Shown here: piece by piece, positions 8,365 through 17,495 of the stretch
How the letters are laid out: each line of letters begins with the position of its first letter
Numbering within the stretch: position 1 is the stretch's first letter
Origin: G958295645 sp965242735
GTDB taxonomy: Bacteria > Gemmatimonadota > Gemmatimonadetes > Longimicrobiales > Gaopeijiaceae
Direction of reading: 5' to 3'
Length of the DNA: 64,000 bases
Assembly (NCBI GenBank): GCA_965242735.1
Contig: OZ251497.1
Coordinates: 2,108,001 to 2,172,000, forward strand
Position numbers and translations under genes: made by a program
Notes under the pieces: model-generated
The model's database searches: none
Told to the model about the DNA's origin: nothing
Seen by the model: the letters and a program-made list of their open reading frames with translations, nothing else

Positions 8365-11274
8365 ATGGAGCGTCTGCGAAGCGCGGCCACGCGGACCGAC
8401 CGCGCCGCGCTCGCAGACGCCCTGGCGTCTCCCGAGGGCCAGGTCTTCTTCTCGTTTCTGTGCGGGAACAGTCCCTACCTGAGCCGCCTTCTCCTGCGCG
8501 ATCTGGAATTCGCGGAGGCGCTGGTCGCGGACGCTCCGCAGGTCCTGCCCGCGCGCATCAGGAGCGAGCTGGAAGCCACGGATCCGGACATGCCGCGCGA
8601 CGCGCTGATGGCGGCGCTGCGCCGGCAGCGGAGCCGCGTGGCCGTGGTCGCCGCGGCCTACGACTGCTTCGGCATCGCGGGCGTGATGGACTGCGCCAAG
8701 CTGCTGTCCGACATGGCCGACCACGCCGTGCGCTTGGCCACGACGCACTTGCTGGCCGACCGCGTGGCCCGCGGCGAGCTGGCCGGCGCCGACGGGGCGG
8801 ACGCGGCGGACCCCGGGCGGCTCGGCTACTTCGTGCTGGCCATGGGCAAGCACGGTTCGGGCGAGCTCAACTACTCGTCGGACGTCGACTTGATCGTCCT
8901 GTACGACCCGGACGCCGCCCGCTACGCCGGACCCAAGTCGCTCAAGGACTGCTTCGTGCGCGTGACTCGCGACCTGGCCCGAATCCTTCAGGCCCGCACG
9001 GGCGACGGCTACGTGTTCCGCACGGACCTTCGGCTCCGCCCCGACGCCTCGTCCACGCCGCCGGCCATCACCGTGGACTTCGCGGCCGACTACTACGAAC
9101 GGCTCGGCCGGACGTGGGAACGCGCGGCCATGATCAAGGCGCGGCCCGTGGCGGGCGACCTGGAAGCCGGCCAAGCGTTCCTCAAGCGGCTGTCGCCGTT
9201 CGTGTGGGAGGAGGGGCTCGACTTCACCTCGGTGGAGGAGATTCGCTCGATGAGCCAGCAGATCCACGACTTCCACGGGCACGGGGCGGTGAAGGCTCCG
9301 GGCCACGACGTCAAGCTCGGCCGGGGCGGCATCCGAGAGATCGAGTTCTTCGTCCACATGCATCAGCTGGCCTACGGCGGACGCAACCGCCGGCTCCGGG
9401 CTCCGGGCATCCTCTCCATGCTCCAGGTCCTGGAGGAAGAGAACCACGTCTTGCCCCGGGAAGCGGCCGACCTGGGCGAAGCGTACCTGCTGATGCGCCG
9501 GGTCGAGCACCGGCTGCAGATGATCAACGACGACCAGACCCAGAAGTTGCCCGAGGGACAGGACGGCATGGAGCACGTGGCCGCCTTCATGGGCCTGGGC
9601 TCGGCGTCCGAGCTCGCCGAGCGCGTCGAGTCCGCCGCCACCGGCGTGCACGCCATCTACCGCACCCGCTTCAACGTGCCGGAGACCGAGCAGGACATCG
9701 CCGCGGCGGTGCTGGACGGCCCCGAGGGCAGCGAAGAGGCGACGGCCCGGCTGAAGGAGGCGGGCTTTCGGCGCGCGACGGCGGCGGCCGAGACGTTCCG
9801 CGGCTGGGCGGCGGGAGCGCACGCGTCGACCGGTTCGGAGCGGGCGCGAGAAATCGTGCGGGAGATCCTGCACGAGATCGTCGACGCGCTGGGCAAGACG
9901 CCCGACCCGGACCGCGCGCTGGCCCGGATGAACCGGTTCCTCCAAGCCCTGCCCGAGGACGTGGCGTTCTTCTCGATGCTGCGCGCCCATACCTGGCTCC
10001 TGAACCTGATCGCCGTGGTGATGGGCAGCGCTCCGCGCATCGCGGACGCGCTGGGGGCCAATCCCGGCCTGCTTCAGGCCGTCCTGGACCCCGAATTCTT
10101 CCTGACGATGCCGGACCGAGCCGCGCTGGCCGAGGAACTGGCCGAGCGGCTGGAGGAACTCGAGGACCCGGGCGAACGGCTGGCGCGGGCGACGAGCTGG
10201 GCGAGCGACCGGCGCTTCCAGGCCGGCGTGCAGATGCTCCAGAACCTGGTCACGGTGGACGAGGCGTCCGAGGCGCTGACCGACATTGCCGACGTGGCGA
10301 CGTCCACGCTCTTCGCCGACGTGCTGGCGGCGCTGGAGAAGGAACACGGCACGCTGCCGGGCGCGGGCTGCGCCGTGCTGGGTCTCGGCAAGCTGGGCGC
10401 CCGGGAGATGACGTTCGAGTCGGACTTGGACCTGATCTTCTTCGCCGACGTGCCCGACGACGCGCAGATGTCGTCGGGGCCGCGCCCCATCGAGGCGAAG
10501 CGCTACTACGCCCGCGCCGCCCAGCAGCTCATCGCCGCCCTGCAGAGCCGCTCGGCCTCGTCCGGCAAGCTCTACGAGGTGGACATGCGGCTGCGCCCTT
10601 CGGGCAAGAGCGGCCCCCTCGTGACGACCCTGGACGCGTTTCGGACCTACCACGAAGGGGCGGCCGACACGTGGGAGGAGATGTCGCTGACGCGGGCCAG
10701 AATCGTCTGCGGGTCGCCCGGCGCGCGCGAGGCGGTGGCGGCGCAGATCCGGGAGATCCTGACGCGCCGCAGGGATGCGGAGGCGTTGCGGGGAGACGTG
10801 GCCGAGATGCGCGAGCGCATGGCCGCGGAGTATCCGTCCGACGAGCCGTTCGAGGTCAAGCACATGCGAGGCGGTCTTGTAGACCTGGAGTTCATTGCGC
10901 AGTATCTTCAGCTGTCGAGCGCCCATGAGCATCCGGCGGTTCTCGCAGGCGGCACCGCGAAGTGCTTCGAGGCGCTCGAGGAGGCCGGCGTGCTGGCCGG
11001 GGACGCGACGGATGCGACGGGCGCGGCAGGGGGCGGCGAGACGGAAGCGGGCTTCCTGGCGAGCGCCGTGCGCTTCCAACGCGCCGTCCAGGCGCTCCTG
11101 CGGCTGGCATGGAGCGAGAACGATCCCGTTCGCGACGCGCCCGAGACGTTGCGGAGGAAGGTGGCCAATGCGCTGGAACACGAGACCTTCGAAGAGCTGG
11201 ACGCGAAGTTGCGCGAGATGCAGGCCGGCGCGCGCCAGCGGTTTCGCGCCCACCTCGGCGACGGCCCGCAGTAG
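8365..11274 (+). CDS. glnE: bifunctional glutamine-synthetase adenylyltransferase/deadenylase
   Basis: At least 969 residues with two nucleotidyltransferase domains, as in all GlnE: N-terminal AMGKHGSGELNYSSDVDLIV and C-terminal GLGKLGAREMTFESDLDLIF, each with the G-S-[D/E]xDxD catalytic pattern and a following GlnD-PII-uridylyltransferase-like helical region. It attaches AMP to, or removes it from, the tyrosine of GlnA. The ATG at 8365 has no Shine-Dalgarno. The frame stays open and protein-like back to CTG 8260, which is preceded by GGAGGGG at 8249-8255 directly after the glnA stop, so the true start may be that CTG. No PII gene is seen in this window. Confidence 0.96.
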   Translation: MERLRSAATRTDRAALADALASPEGQVFFSFLCGNSPYLSRLLLRDLEFAEALVADAPQVLPARIRSELEATDPDMPRDALMAALRRQRSRVAVVAAAYDCFGIAGVMDCAKLLSDMADHAVRLATTHLLADRVARGELAGADGADAADPGRLGYFVLAMGKHGSGELNYSSDVDLIVLYDPDAARYAGPKSLKDCFVRVTRDLARILQARTGDGYVFRTDLRLRPDASSTPPAITVDFAADYYERLGRTWERAAMIKARPVAGDLEAGQAFLKRLSPFVWEEGLDFTSVEEIRSMSQQIHDFHGHGAVKAPGHDVKLGRGGIREIEFFVHMHQLAYGGRNRRLRAPGILSMLQVLEEENHVLPREAADLGEAYLLMRRVEHRLQMINDDQTQKLPEGQDGMEHVAAFMGLGSASELAERVESAATGVHAIYRTRFNVPETEQDIAAAVLDGPEGSEEATARLKEAGFRRATAAAETFRGWAAGAHASTGSERAREIVREILHEIVDALGKTPDPDRALARMNRFLQALPEDVAFFSMLRAHTWLLNLIAVVMGSAPRIADALGANPGLLQAVLDPEFFLTMPDRAALAEELAERLEELEDPGERLARATSWASDRRFQAGVQMLQNLVTVDEASEALTDIADVATSTLFADVLAALEKEHGTLPGAGCAVLGLGKLGAREMTFESDLDLIFFADVPDDAQMSSGPRPIEAKRYYARAAQQLIAALQSRSASSGKLYEVDMRLRPSGKSGPLVTTLDAFRTYHEGAADTWEEMSLTRARIVCGSPGAREAVAAQIREILTRRRDAEALRGDVAEMRERMAAEYPSDEPFEVKHMRGGLVDLEFIAQYLQLSSAHEHPAVLAGGTAKCFEALEEAGVLAGDATDATGAAGGGETEAGFLASAVRFQRAVQALLRLAWSENDPVRDAPETLRRKVANALEHETFEELDAKLREMQAGARQRFRAHLGDGPQ

Positions 11275-11312
11275 GCCCCGCCGCCGCAAGCGCCGCCGGG
11301 CGGACTGAGTTT

Positions 11313-11759
11313 GTGGACGCTTCCATCGAGGTCCGCGTCGAGCCCCGCCCGACCGAGCCCCGGCGCGTGGCCGAGATCTTCGAGCGGTTCGGCGAGGAGC
11401 ACGACCTGCCCCAGCCGGTGCTCATGCGCATGGAGCTGGCCCTTGACGAAGCGCTGACCAACGTCGTCAGTTACGCCTTCCCGGAAGAATCCGCCGACGC
11501 CGTCATCGTCGTGGGCATGGACATCCGGGAGCATCGCGTTAGAATATTCATCGAAGACAACGGACCGCCCTTCGATCCGCTCACCGAAGCGCCCGAACCG
11601 GACGTGGAGCTGCCGGCCGAGGAACGAGAGATCGGCGGGCTCGGCGTTCTCCTCGCCAAGACCTTCGTCGAGACGTTGCGCTACGAGCGCGTGGACGGGC
11701 GCAATCGCCTCACCCTAGAACAATCCCTGGAAGCCCAACCGGAGAATCCCCCCTCATGA
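11313..11759 (+). CDS. RsbW-like anti-sigma serine kinase (HATPase_c_2)
   Basis: 148 residues of GHKL ATPase fold: RMELALDEALTNVVSYAF (N box), IFIEDNGPPFDP (G1) and GGLGVLLAKTF (G2) match RsbW/SpoIIAB-type anti-sigma kinases, which sequester a sigma factor and phosphorylate a STAS partner. The start is GTG 11313, preceded by GGGCGGA; the longer frame upstream overlaps glnE and is not protein-like. It lies 38 nt after glnE, and its stop overlaps the next gene (ATGA), so the pair is translationally coupled. No cognate sigma factor gene is seen in the window. Confidence 0.92.
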   Translation: MDASIEVRVEPRPTEPRRVAEIFERFGEEHDLPQPVLMRMELALDEALTNVVSYAFPEESADAVIVVGMDIREHRVRIFIEDNGPPFDPLTEAPEPDVELPAEEREIGGLGVLLAKTFVETLRYERVDGRNRLTLEQSLEAQPENPPS

Positions 11760-12091
11760 AAGTCACGACGAGCACCAGCGGAACCGCCTCCGTTGCGGCC
11801 GTGGACGGCCGCGTCGATTCCGCCAACGCCAAGGACCTGGACCAAGAACTCGCCGCCATCGTCGATGCGGGCGGAAGCCGTCTGGTCGTGGACTGCAGCA
11901 ACCTCAGGTACATCAGCAGCGCCGGGCTTCGCGCGCTCCTCGTCGCGATCAAGCGGACGAACAAGGAGGGCGGCGGCGTCGCCATGTGCAACGTGCCCGA
12001 CCACATCCGCGAAGTCCTCGAAGTCAGCGGCTTCACGCGGCTGACGAAGGTCTTCGGCACGGTCGAGGAGGCCGCCGCCAGCTTCGCCTGA
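11756..12091 (+). CDS. STAS-domain anti-sigma factor antagonist
   Basis: 111 residues, a complete RsbV/SpoIIAA-type STAS domain. The segment LVVDCSNLRYISSAGLRALL carries the conserved phosphorylatable serine (S54 or S55) before the AGL turn. It starts with ATG inside the stop of the kinase gene. In partner switching the unphosphorylated form frees the sigma factor from the kinase; the PP2C receiver protein encoded at 5198-6349 is a candidate phosphatase (inference). Confidence 0.95.
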   Translation: MKVTTSTSGTASVAAVDGRVDSANAKDLDQELAAIVDAGGSRLVVDCSNLRYISSAGLRALLVAIKRTNKEGGGVAMCNVPDHIREVLEVSGFTRLTKVFGTVEEAAASFA

Positions 12092-12099
12092 CCGTTGGG

Positions 12100-12135
12100 G
12101 GCTCCGGCGGCGTCCCAAATCGACGAGCCGGAGCC
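12100..12135. terminator. hairpin between convergent genes, possible terminator
   Basis: GGCTCCGGC at 12100-12108 pairs perfectly with GCCGGAGCC at 12127-12135 (9-bp GC-rich stem, 18-nt loop). It lies 8 nt after the STAS stop and faces the end of the porin gene. No T tract follows, so rho-independent termination is not assured. Confidence 0.35.
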
Positions 12136-12267
12136 GCGGGGGTCGCGTTGGCCGGCCAGCGGGTCGCCGGGCCGATCGCTGGCACGCCGCGCCGGGCTTC
12201 GTTGTGCCGGGCGGCCCGGCCCCTTCCCTCGGTTGCTCCGGGACGCTCGGGCCGCGCCGCAAGCGGC

Positions 12268-13338
12268 CTAGAAGAACATGAAGGCCTGCATCTTGAAGGA
12301 CCACTCCGTCTGGTCGTCCGTGGTGCGGTACACGTCCATGTTGGCGGCGATCCCGTTCCATCCGGCCACGTAGACCATGAAGCCGGGCGTGAAGACCAAG
12401 CCCCTCACGTCGGCCCGATCGGCGTTCTCGGTGCGGGCCCAGCTCACGCGCAGCAACGGCTCGACGGCTCTCAGCCGGCTGTCGGCGAGCGGCACGTGCC
12501 AGGCGCCCATCGCCTGCAACGTCGTGAAGCTGGCGTCTTCGGCGACCTTCCAGTTGCGGCCACGGAGCAAATTGCCGAGGAAGTGGGGACCGGGCCGGCC
12601 CCATCCGCCGTACTCGAACTCCACGCCGGTGGCGGGCAGCCAGCAGGTCTCGCCGTCGTTGCAGTGCGTCTCGTCCATGGCCCCATACGCCGACAGCCGG
12701 CTCTTCTCGCCCAGGAAGACGGAAAGCCGGCCCGACGCCGACTTCTCGTTGTTGACGTCCTTGCCCATTCCCTCGCCGTTGGTCAGCGTCACGCGGTAGC
12801 CCAAGCGGTGGCCGTCGTCCCGGCCGAACCGGCCCGTGGCCAGGATGCCGGGCTCGTAGGCGTCGAGCCCCAGCACACCGGTCAGCTGCCCGAACGAGCA
12901 CACGCCTCCGACGCCGGGGCAATCGTCCAGGCCGGTGACCCGCCCGTCGCGCTCGATGACCGGCAACTGCGAGTTGGGGGACAGCCAGAAGTACGACATG
13001 GCGCGCTTGAACTGCCCGATCTGCAGCTGGAACTTCGGGGACGGCGAGAGCGCCAAGTACGCTTCCAGGACGGCGGAGCCCTTCGCGTCGAACTGCACGC
13101 GGCCGGACACCAGGTCGTCGAGCCGCCCGTCCATCGTCACCCACGCGCGGCGAATGAAGAAGGACGAGGCCACGTCGTCGCGGCCCGTGTGCTCGTATTG
13201 CACCTGAACTCTGCCGCCCAGCGTGACGGACGAGCCGTTGCGTGCGGAAATCTGCTGCGCGTCCAGCGCGCCGGGCAGCCCGCCGGCCGCCGCCACGCCC
13301 AGTCCCAACGCGAGCCTGCGAATCCGGCTCGAGATCAT
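12268..13338 (-). CDS. outer-membrane porin, OprO/OprP (phosphate-selective porin) family
   Basis: 356 residues with a signal peptide ending near ALDAQQ, then alternating beta-strand pattern: VTLGGRVQVQYEHTGRDD, FFIRRAWVTMDGRLDDLVSG and LQIGQFKRAMSYFWLSPNSQ are typical of the OprO/OprP N-terminal barrel. It ends in FMFF, an aromatic C-terminal beta-signal. Divergent from the ammonium transporter across 245 bp, in which I see no clear promoter. The transported anion is unknown; the family name does not establish phosphate. Confidence 0.85.
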   Translation of the reverse strand: MISSRIRRLALGLGVAAAGGLPGALDAQQISARNGSSVTLGGRVQVQYEHTGRDDVASSFFIRRAWVTMDGRLDDLVSGRVQFDAKGSAVLEAYLALSPSPKFQLQIGQFKRAMSYFWLSPNSQLPVIERDGRVTGLDDCPGVGGVCSFGQLTGVLGLDAYEPGILATGRFGRDDGHRLGYRVTLTNGEGMGKDVNNEKSASGRLSVFLGEKSRLSAYGAMDETHCNDGETCWLPATGVEFEYGGWGRPGPHFLGNLLRGRNWKVAEDASFTTLQAMGAWHVPLADSRLRAVEPLLRVSWARTENADRADVRGLVFTPGFMVYVAGWNGIAANMDVYRTTDDQTEWSFKMQAFMFF

Positions 13339-13583
13339 TTGCGTGCTCCGTTCTTGCGAGAAGCAGTTCTTGTGGAGAAGCCCGAGTGCTCCCGGACCCG
13401 CACCTGGCGGGCCTCGACGGCGCCGGGTCGCGACCGGAGGAACTTGCGCGGGCCAGGGCCGTCCGGCGACGCCTCGACGGCGCCCACCTTGCGACGGCTC
13501 GCCAACGCCCTACCTTTCCCTCCGACATCGGTCGCGACGGCGACGCCGTGCACACCCCTCACATGCGGATCGGGAGACATCGA

Positions 13584-14978
13584 ATGACAGGCAACCTAGC
13601 CAGCAAGGCGGCATCGGGCAACTTCAAGCGCGGCAGAATCGCCGCGGCGGCCCTCTTGGGCGGCGGGGCCCTGCTCTTCCCCGTCGCGCTCAGCGCCCAG
13701 GACGAGGCCACCTTCGCGATGAACACGTTCGCGTTCCTGGTCTGGGGCGCGCTCGTGATGTGGATGTGCGCGGGCTTCACGATGCTCGAATCGGGATCGG
13801 TGCGCTCCAAGAACGCCTCGATGATCTGCATGAAGAACATCGGGCTCTACTCCATCGCGGGCATCGCCTACTACCTGATCGGCTACAACCTGATGTACGT
13901 GGACGTGTCGGGATTCATCGGCTCGTTCACGTTCTTCTACGGGCCCTCGAACGCGGAGCAGGACCTTCTCGGCGGAGCCGACGCGGCGATCCCGGCGGTC
14001 GTCGACAACGGATACGCCGTCATGTCGGACTGGTTCTTCCAGATGGTCTTCGTGGCCACGACCGCGTCCATCGTGTCCGGCGCGCTGGCCGAGCGGGTGC
14101 GGCTGTGGTCGTTCTTCGCGTTCACGGCGCTGCTCACCGCGGTCATCTACCCGGTCGTCGGGGCCTGGACCTGGGGCGAAGGCTGGCTCTTCGAGCGCGG
14201 CTTCTCGGACTTCGCGGGCTCGACCATCGTCCACTCCACGGGCGGCTGGGCCGCGCTGGCCGGCATCCTGGTCGTGGGACCGCGCTGGGGCAAGTACAAG
14301 AAGGACGGCAGCGTCCAGCCGACGCCTCCGTCGAACATCCCGGCGGTCACGCTGGGCGTGTTCATCCTGTGGCTGGGCTGGTTCGCGTTCAACGGCGGAT
14401 CGGTGCTCGCGCTGGGCGACGCCGCGTCCGCGGTCAGCATGAGCAACGTGATCGTCAACACCAACTTGGCGGCGGCGGCCGGCGTCCTGACCGCGCTGCT
14501 GGTGTCGCGTCCGATCCTGGGCAGGCTCGACCTGTTCTCGGGCCTGAACGGCGCCATCGCGGGACTGGTGGCGATCACGGCGGGGCCGGACATCGGGCCG
14601 GGATGGCGCGCGATGCTGGTCGGCGCGGTCGGCGCCGTCATCTGCACGGCGGGCCTCAAGTTCCTGGAGAGCCGCAAGCTCGACGACGTCGTCGGCGCCG
14701 TGCCGGCGCACCTGTTCGCGGGCATCTGGGGGACCATGGCCGTCTGCTTCGGCGGCGGCGCCGACCCCCTCGTGCAGCTGACCGGCGTCGTGGCGGTGGG
14801 CGCGTTCGTGTTCGGCGTGTCGTGGGTCCTCTGGCGGGCGCTGGACGCGTTGATCGGCGTGCGCGTCAGCCGCGAGATCGAGGAAATCGGCCAGGACGCG
14901 GCCGAACTCGGCATCGACGCCTATCCGGAGTTCGTCCTGATGGTCGATCCGGACGCCGGCAGCGACTACCGCGACTAG
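13584..14978 (+). CDS. amt: ammonium transporter, Amt/MEP/Rh family
   Basis: 464 residues with a signal-like N-terminus (LLFPVALSAQDEA) and 11 membrane helices. STIVHSTGGWAALAG and AVPAHLFAGIWGTMA contain the twin histidines of the ammonia pore; GFTMLESGSVRSKN and NGAIAGLVAITAGPD are family signatures. It moves ammonium into the cell and fits the nearby glnA-glnE genes. Start ATG 13584 follows GGGAGA; an in-frame ATG at 13563 is less well placed. A TACCTT box lies at 13511-13516. The GlnK partner usual next to amt is absent. Confidence 0.96.
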   Translation: MTGNLASKAASGNFKRGRIAAAALLGGGALLFPVALSAQDEATFAMNTFAFLVWGALVMWMCAGFTMLESGSVRSKNASMICMKNIGLYSIAGIAYYLIGYNLMYVDVSGFIGSFTFFYGPSNAEQDLLGGADAAIPAVVDNGYAVMSDWFFQMVFVATTASIVSGALAERVRLWSFFAFTALLTAVIYPVVGAWTWGEGWLFERGFSDFAGSTIVHSTGGWAALAGILVVGPRWGKYKKDGSVQPTPPSNIPAVTLGVFILWLGWFAFNGGSVLALGDAASAVSMSNVIVNTNLAAAAGVLTALLVSRPILGRLDLFSGLNGAIAGLVAITAGPDIGPGWRAMLVGAVGAVICTAGLKFLESRKLDDVVGAVPAHLFAGIWGTMAVCFGGGADPLVQLTGVVAVGAFVFGVSWVLWRALDALIGVRVSREIEEIGQDAAELGIDAYPEFVLMVDPDAGSDYRD

Positions 14979-15021
14979 AGCGAGGCCAGCCGACAAGCGC
15001 CGCCGGACGGCGACCGCTGCG

Positions 15022-16536
15022 ATGGGCGAGCCGGAACCGCCGGTCGCGGGCTCGGGGTCCTTTTCGGGCTACGAGCTGGACGCCGCCTTCCACGACGAGA
15101 TGTTCGAGCCGTCCGGCGGCGCGCGCCCGGCGGCGCGCCGGCTGGCCCGCGCGTTGGCCGAATCGGGTCCGGCCGATCTGCGGATGGTGCAGGAGCTGGT
15201 CAACCGGCGGTTCCTTCACGAGGGCATCACCTTCACCGTGCTCGGCGCGAACGAGGTGAGCGAGCAGATCATTCCCATCGACTGCGTGCCGCGCGTGCTC
15301 GCCGCGGACGAATGGGACCACATCGAGCGCGGGCTCAAGCAACGCCTGCGGGCGCTCAACCTGTTCCTGGAGGACATCTACCATCGCGGCCAGTCGATCC
15401 GGGACCGCGTGGTCCCGGCCGACCTGGTGCTGGGCTGTCCGCAATACCGCGCCGAGATGCGCGGGCTCAAGGTGCCGCACGGCGTCTACGTGGCCGTCTG
15501 CGGCACCGACGTCGTTCGCACGGCCGACGGGTTCGCGGTTCTGGAGGACAACCTGAGGGTGCCCTCGGGCGTGTCCTACATGCTGGCCTGCCGCAACGCC
15601 ATGAAGGGCGCCTTTCCCGATCTCTACCGGGCGCACGGCGTGCGCGAGGTGTCCGCCTATCCCAAGCGGCTGCACGAGACGCTGGCGTCTCTGGCGATGT
15701 CGGGCGACGCGCCGCGGGTCGCGCTGCTGACGCCGGGACGCTACAACTCGGCCTACTACGAACACGCGTTCCTGGCCGGCGAGACGGGAATCGACTTGGT
15801 GGAAGGGCGCGACCTGGTGATGCGCGACGGCGTGCTGTACGCGCGTTCCGTCTCCGGATTGCGCCGCATCGACATCCTCTACCGGCGGATCGACGACGAC
15901 TTCCTCGACCCGGTCGTCTTCCGCCCCGATTCCGTGCTGGGCGTGCCCGGCCTCTTCCACGCCTACCAAGCCGGCAATCTGGTGCTGGCCAACGCGCCCG
16001 GCACGGGCGTCGCCGACGACAAGAGCGTCTACGCGTACGTGCCGCGCATCATTCGCTACTTCCTGGAGGAAGAGCCCATCCTGGCCAACGTGGAGACGCA
16101 CCTCTGCCGCGAGCCGGACGGGCTCGCCTACGCGCTGGACAACCTGGACGACTTGGTGTTCAAGGAAGTGGGCGGGTCGGGCGGCTACGGCATGCTGATC
16201 GGGCCGCACGCGTCCAAGCGGGAGAGAGCGGAGTACAAGGAGCGCGTGCGCGCCAATCCCGCCAACTTCATCGCCCAGCCGGTCCTGCCGCTGTCGCGGG
16301 CGGGCTGCCTCGTGGACGGGCGGATCGAGCCGCGGCACGTGGACCTGCGGCCGTTCGTGCTGCAGGGCCGCCGCGATCAGCACGTGCTGCCGGGAGGACT
16401 CTGCCGGGTCGCTCTGAAGCGCGACAGCCTCGTGGTGAACTCCAGCCAGGGCGGCGGATGCAAGGACCTCTGGGTCCTGGCCCAGCCCGGCGCGCGGGAA
16501 GCGGGCGGGACCGACGAGCCATGCTTGCCACGGTAG
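15022..16536 (+). CDS. circularly permuted type 2 ATP-grasp protein
   Basis: 504 residues, matching the CP_ATPgrasp_2 (former DUF404/DUF407) family: YHRGQSIRDRVVPADLVLGC, FAVLEDNLRVPSGVSYMLACR, DILYRRIDDDFLDP, and FKEVGGSGGYGM late in the protein, the permuted order of ATP-grasp motifs. The family's substrate is not established; an amide or ester ligase is assumed. First gene of a three-gene overlapping unit with alpha-E and transglutaminase proteins; its last 16 bp overlap the next gene. Confidence 0.93.
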   Translation: MGEPEPPVAGSGSFSGYELDAAFHDEMFEPSGGARPAARRLARALAESGPADLRMVQELVNRRFLHEGITFTVLGANEVSEQIIPIDCVPRVLAADEWDHIERGLKQRLRALNLFLEDIYHRGQSIRDRVVPADLVLGCPQYRAEMRGLKVPHGVYVAVCGTDVVRTADGFAVLEDNLRVPSGVSYMLACRNAMKGAFPDLYRAHGVREVSAYPKRLHETLASLAMSGDAPRVALLTPGRYNSAYYEHAFLAGETGIDLVEGRDLVMRDGVLYARSVSGLRRIDILYRRIDDDFLDPVVFRPDSVLGVPGLFHAYQAGNLVLANAPGTGVADDKSVYAYVPRIIRYFLEEEPILANVETHLCREPDGLAYALDNLDDLVFKEVGGSGGYGMLIGPHASKRERAEYKERVRANPANFIAQPVLPLSRAGCLVDGRIEPRHVDLRPFVLQGRRDQHVLPGGLCRVALKRDSLVVNSSQGGGCKDLWVLAQPGAREAGGTDEPCLPR

Positions 16537-17495
16537 CCGCCGACTTCTATTGGCTCGGCCGCTACGCGGAGCGCGCCGAACACACGGCCCGGCTGCTGCG
16601 CCATCAGTTCACGCGGCTCCCGGACACGCCGGCCGTCGATCTGGCCCGCGGGTGGCGGGCGATCTACCGGAGTCTCGGCCAAGCCGGGCCGGCCGCGCCG
16701 GGCGGAGCCGACGAGGCGGAGACGTTTCTGCTGGCGGACGCCTACACGCTGGGCGGAAACCTCATGGAGGAGTCGGGCAATCCCGGCTCGGTGCTGGCGT
16801 GCTGGGGCGCCGCGCGCGAGAACGGCCGAAGCGTGCGCCCGCACCTGCCGCTGCGCGTCTGGACGAGCCTCAACCAGGGCTTCCTGTGGCTGCGCGACGC
16901 CGACTTCGCCAAGGCCTGGGCCGACGCCCCGGCCGCGCTGGCCACCGAAGCCATCGACCGCTTGCGGTTCTTCGCGGGCGTGGTCGAGGCGACGATGCCC
17001 CGGGACGACGCCTGGCGCTTCCTCGAACTCGGCCGCTTCGTCGAGCGCCTGCAACGGCAGACCGCGCTCTTGGACACGTGGCGCGCCGCCGGGTCCTCGG
17101 CGGACGACGCACCGCAGCTCGCGTGGGCGGACCTGCTGCGGCTGTGCGGCGCCTACGAATTCTTCTGCCGGACGCACTCGATGGCGGTCCACGGCGACGC
17201 GGCGCTGGCGTTCCTCGTTCGAAATCCCGCGCTGCCGCGTTCTCTGCGCTTCGCCTTGCAGCGCATCGACGCCCTGCTCGACGGAATCGATCCCGTCGGC
17301 GGCCGACATCCCTTGGCCGAGCCCCACCGGGCCGCGTTGCGCATCGGCGCCGGGATGGAGGCGGCGACGGGCCGCGGGCGCAAGACCGAATGGGGGCCGG
17401 TCTTGGCGTCCTTGGCCGAGCAGAGCTTGGCGCTGCACGACCTCGTGCTCGCCACGTACGTGCACTACTCCGCGGCCGCGAGGGCGACGCCGTGA
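16521..17495 (+). CDS. alpha-E domain protein (DUF403)
   Basis: 324 residues, all-alpha, beginning with ADFYWLGRYAERAEHTARLL, the hallmark N-terminus of the alpha-E family, and containing DRLRFFAGVVEATMPRDDAW and LELGRFVERLQRQ. The function of alpha-E proteins is unknown; they are almost always encoded next to CP-ATP-grasp and transglutaminase genes, as here. ATG 16521 overlaps the previous stop by 16 bp, and the stop overlaps the next start (GTGA). Confidence 0.93.
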   Translation: MLATVAADFYWLGRYAERAEHTARLLRHQFTRLPDTPAVDLARGWRAIYRSLGQAGPAAPGGADEAETFLLADAYTLGGNLMEESGNPGSVLACWGAARENGRSVRPHLPLRVWTSLNQGFLWLRDADFAKAWADAPAALATEAIDRLRFFAGVVEATMPRDDAWRFLELGRFVERLQRQTALLDTWRAAGSSADDAPQLAWADLLRLCGAYEFFCRTHSMAVHGDAALAFLVRNPALPRSLRFALQRIDALLDGIDPVGGRHPLAEPHRAALRIGAGMEAATGRGRKTEWGPVLASLAEQSLALHDLVLATYVHYSAAARATP

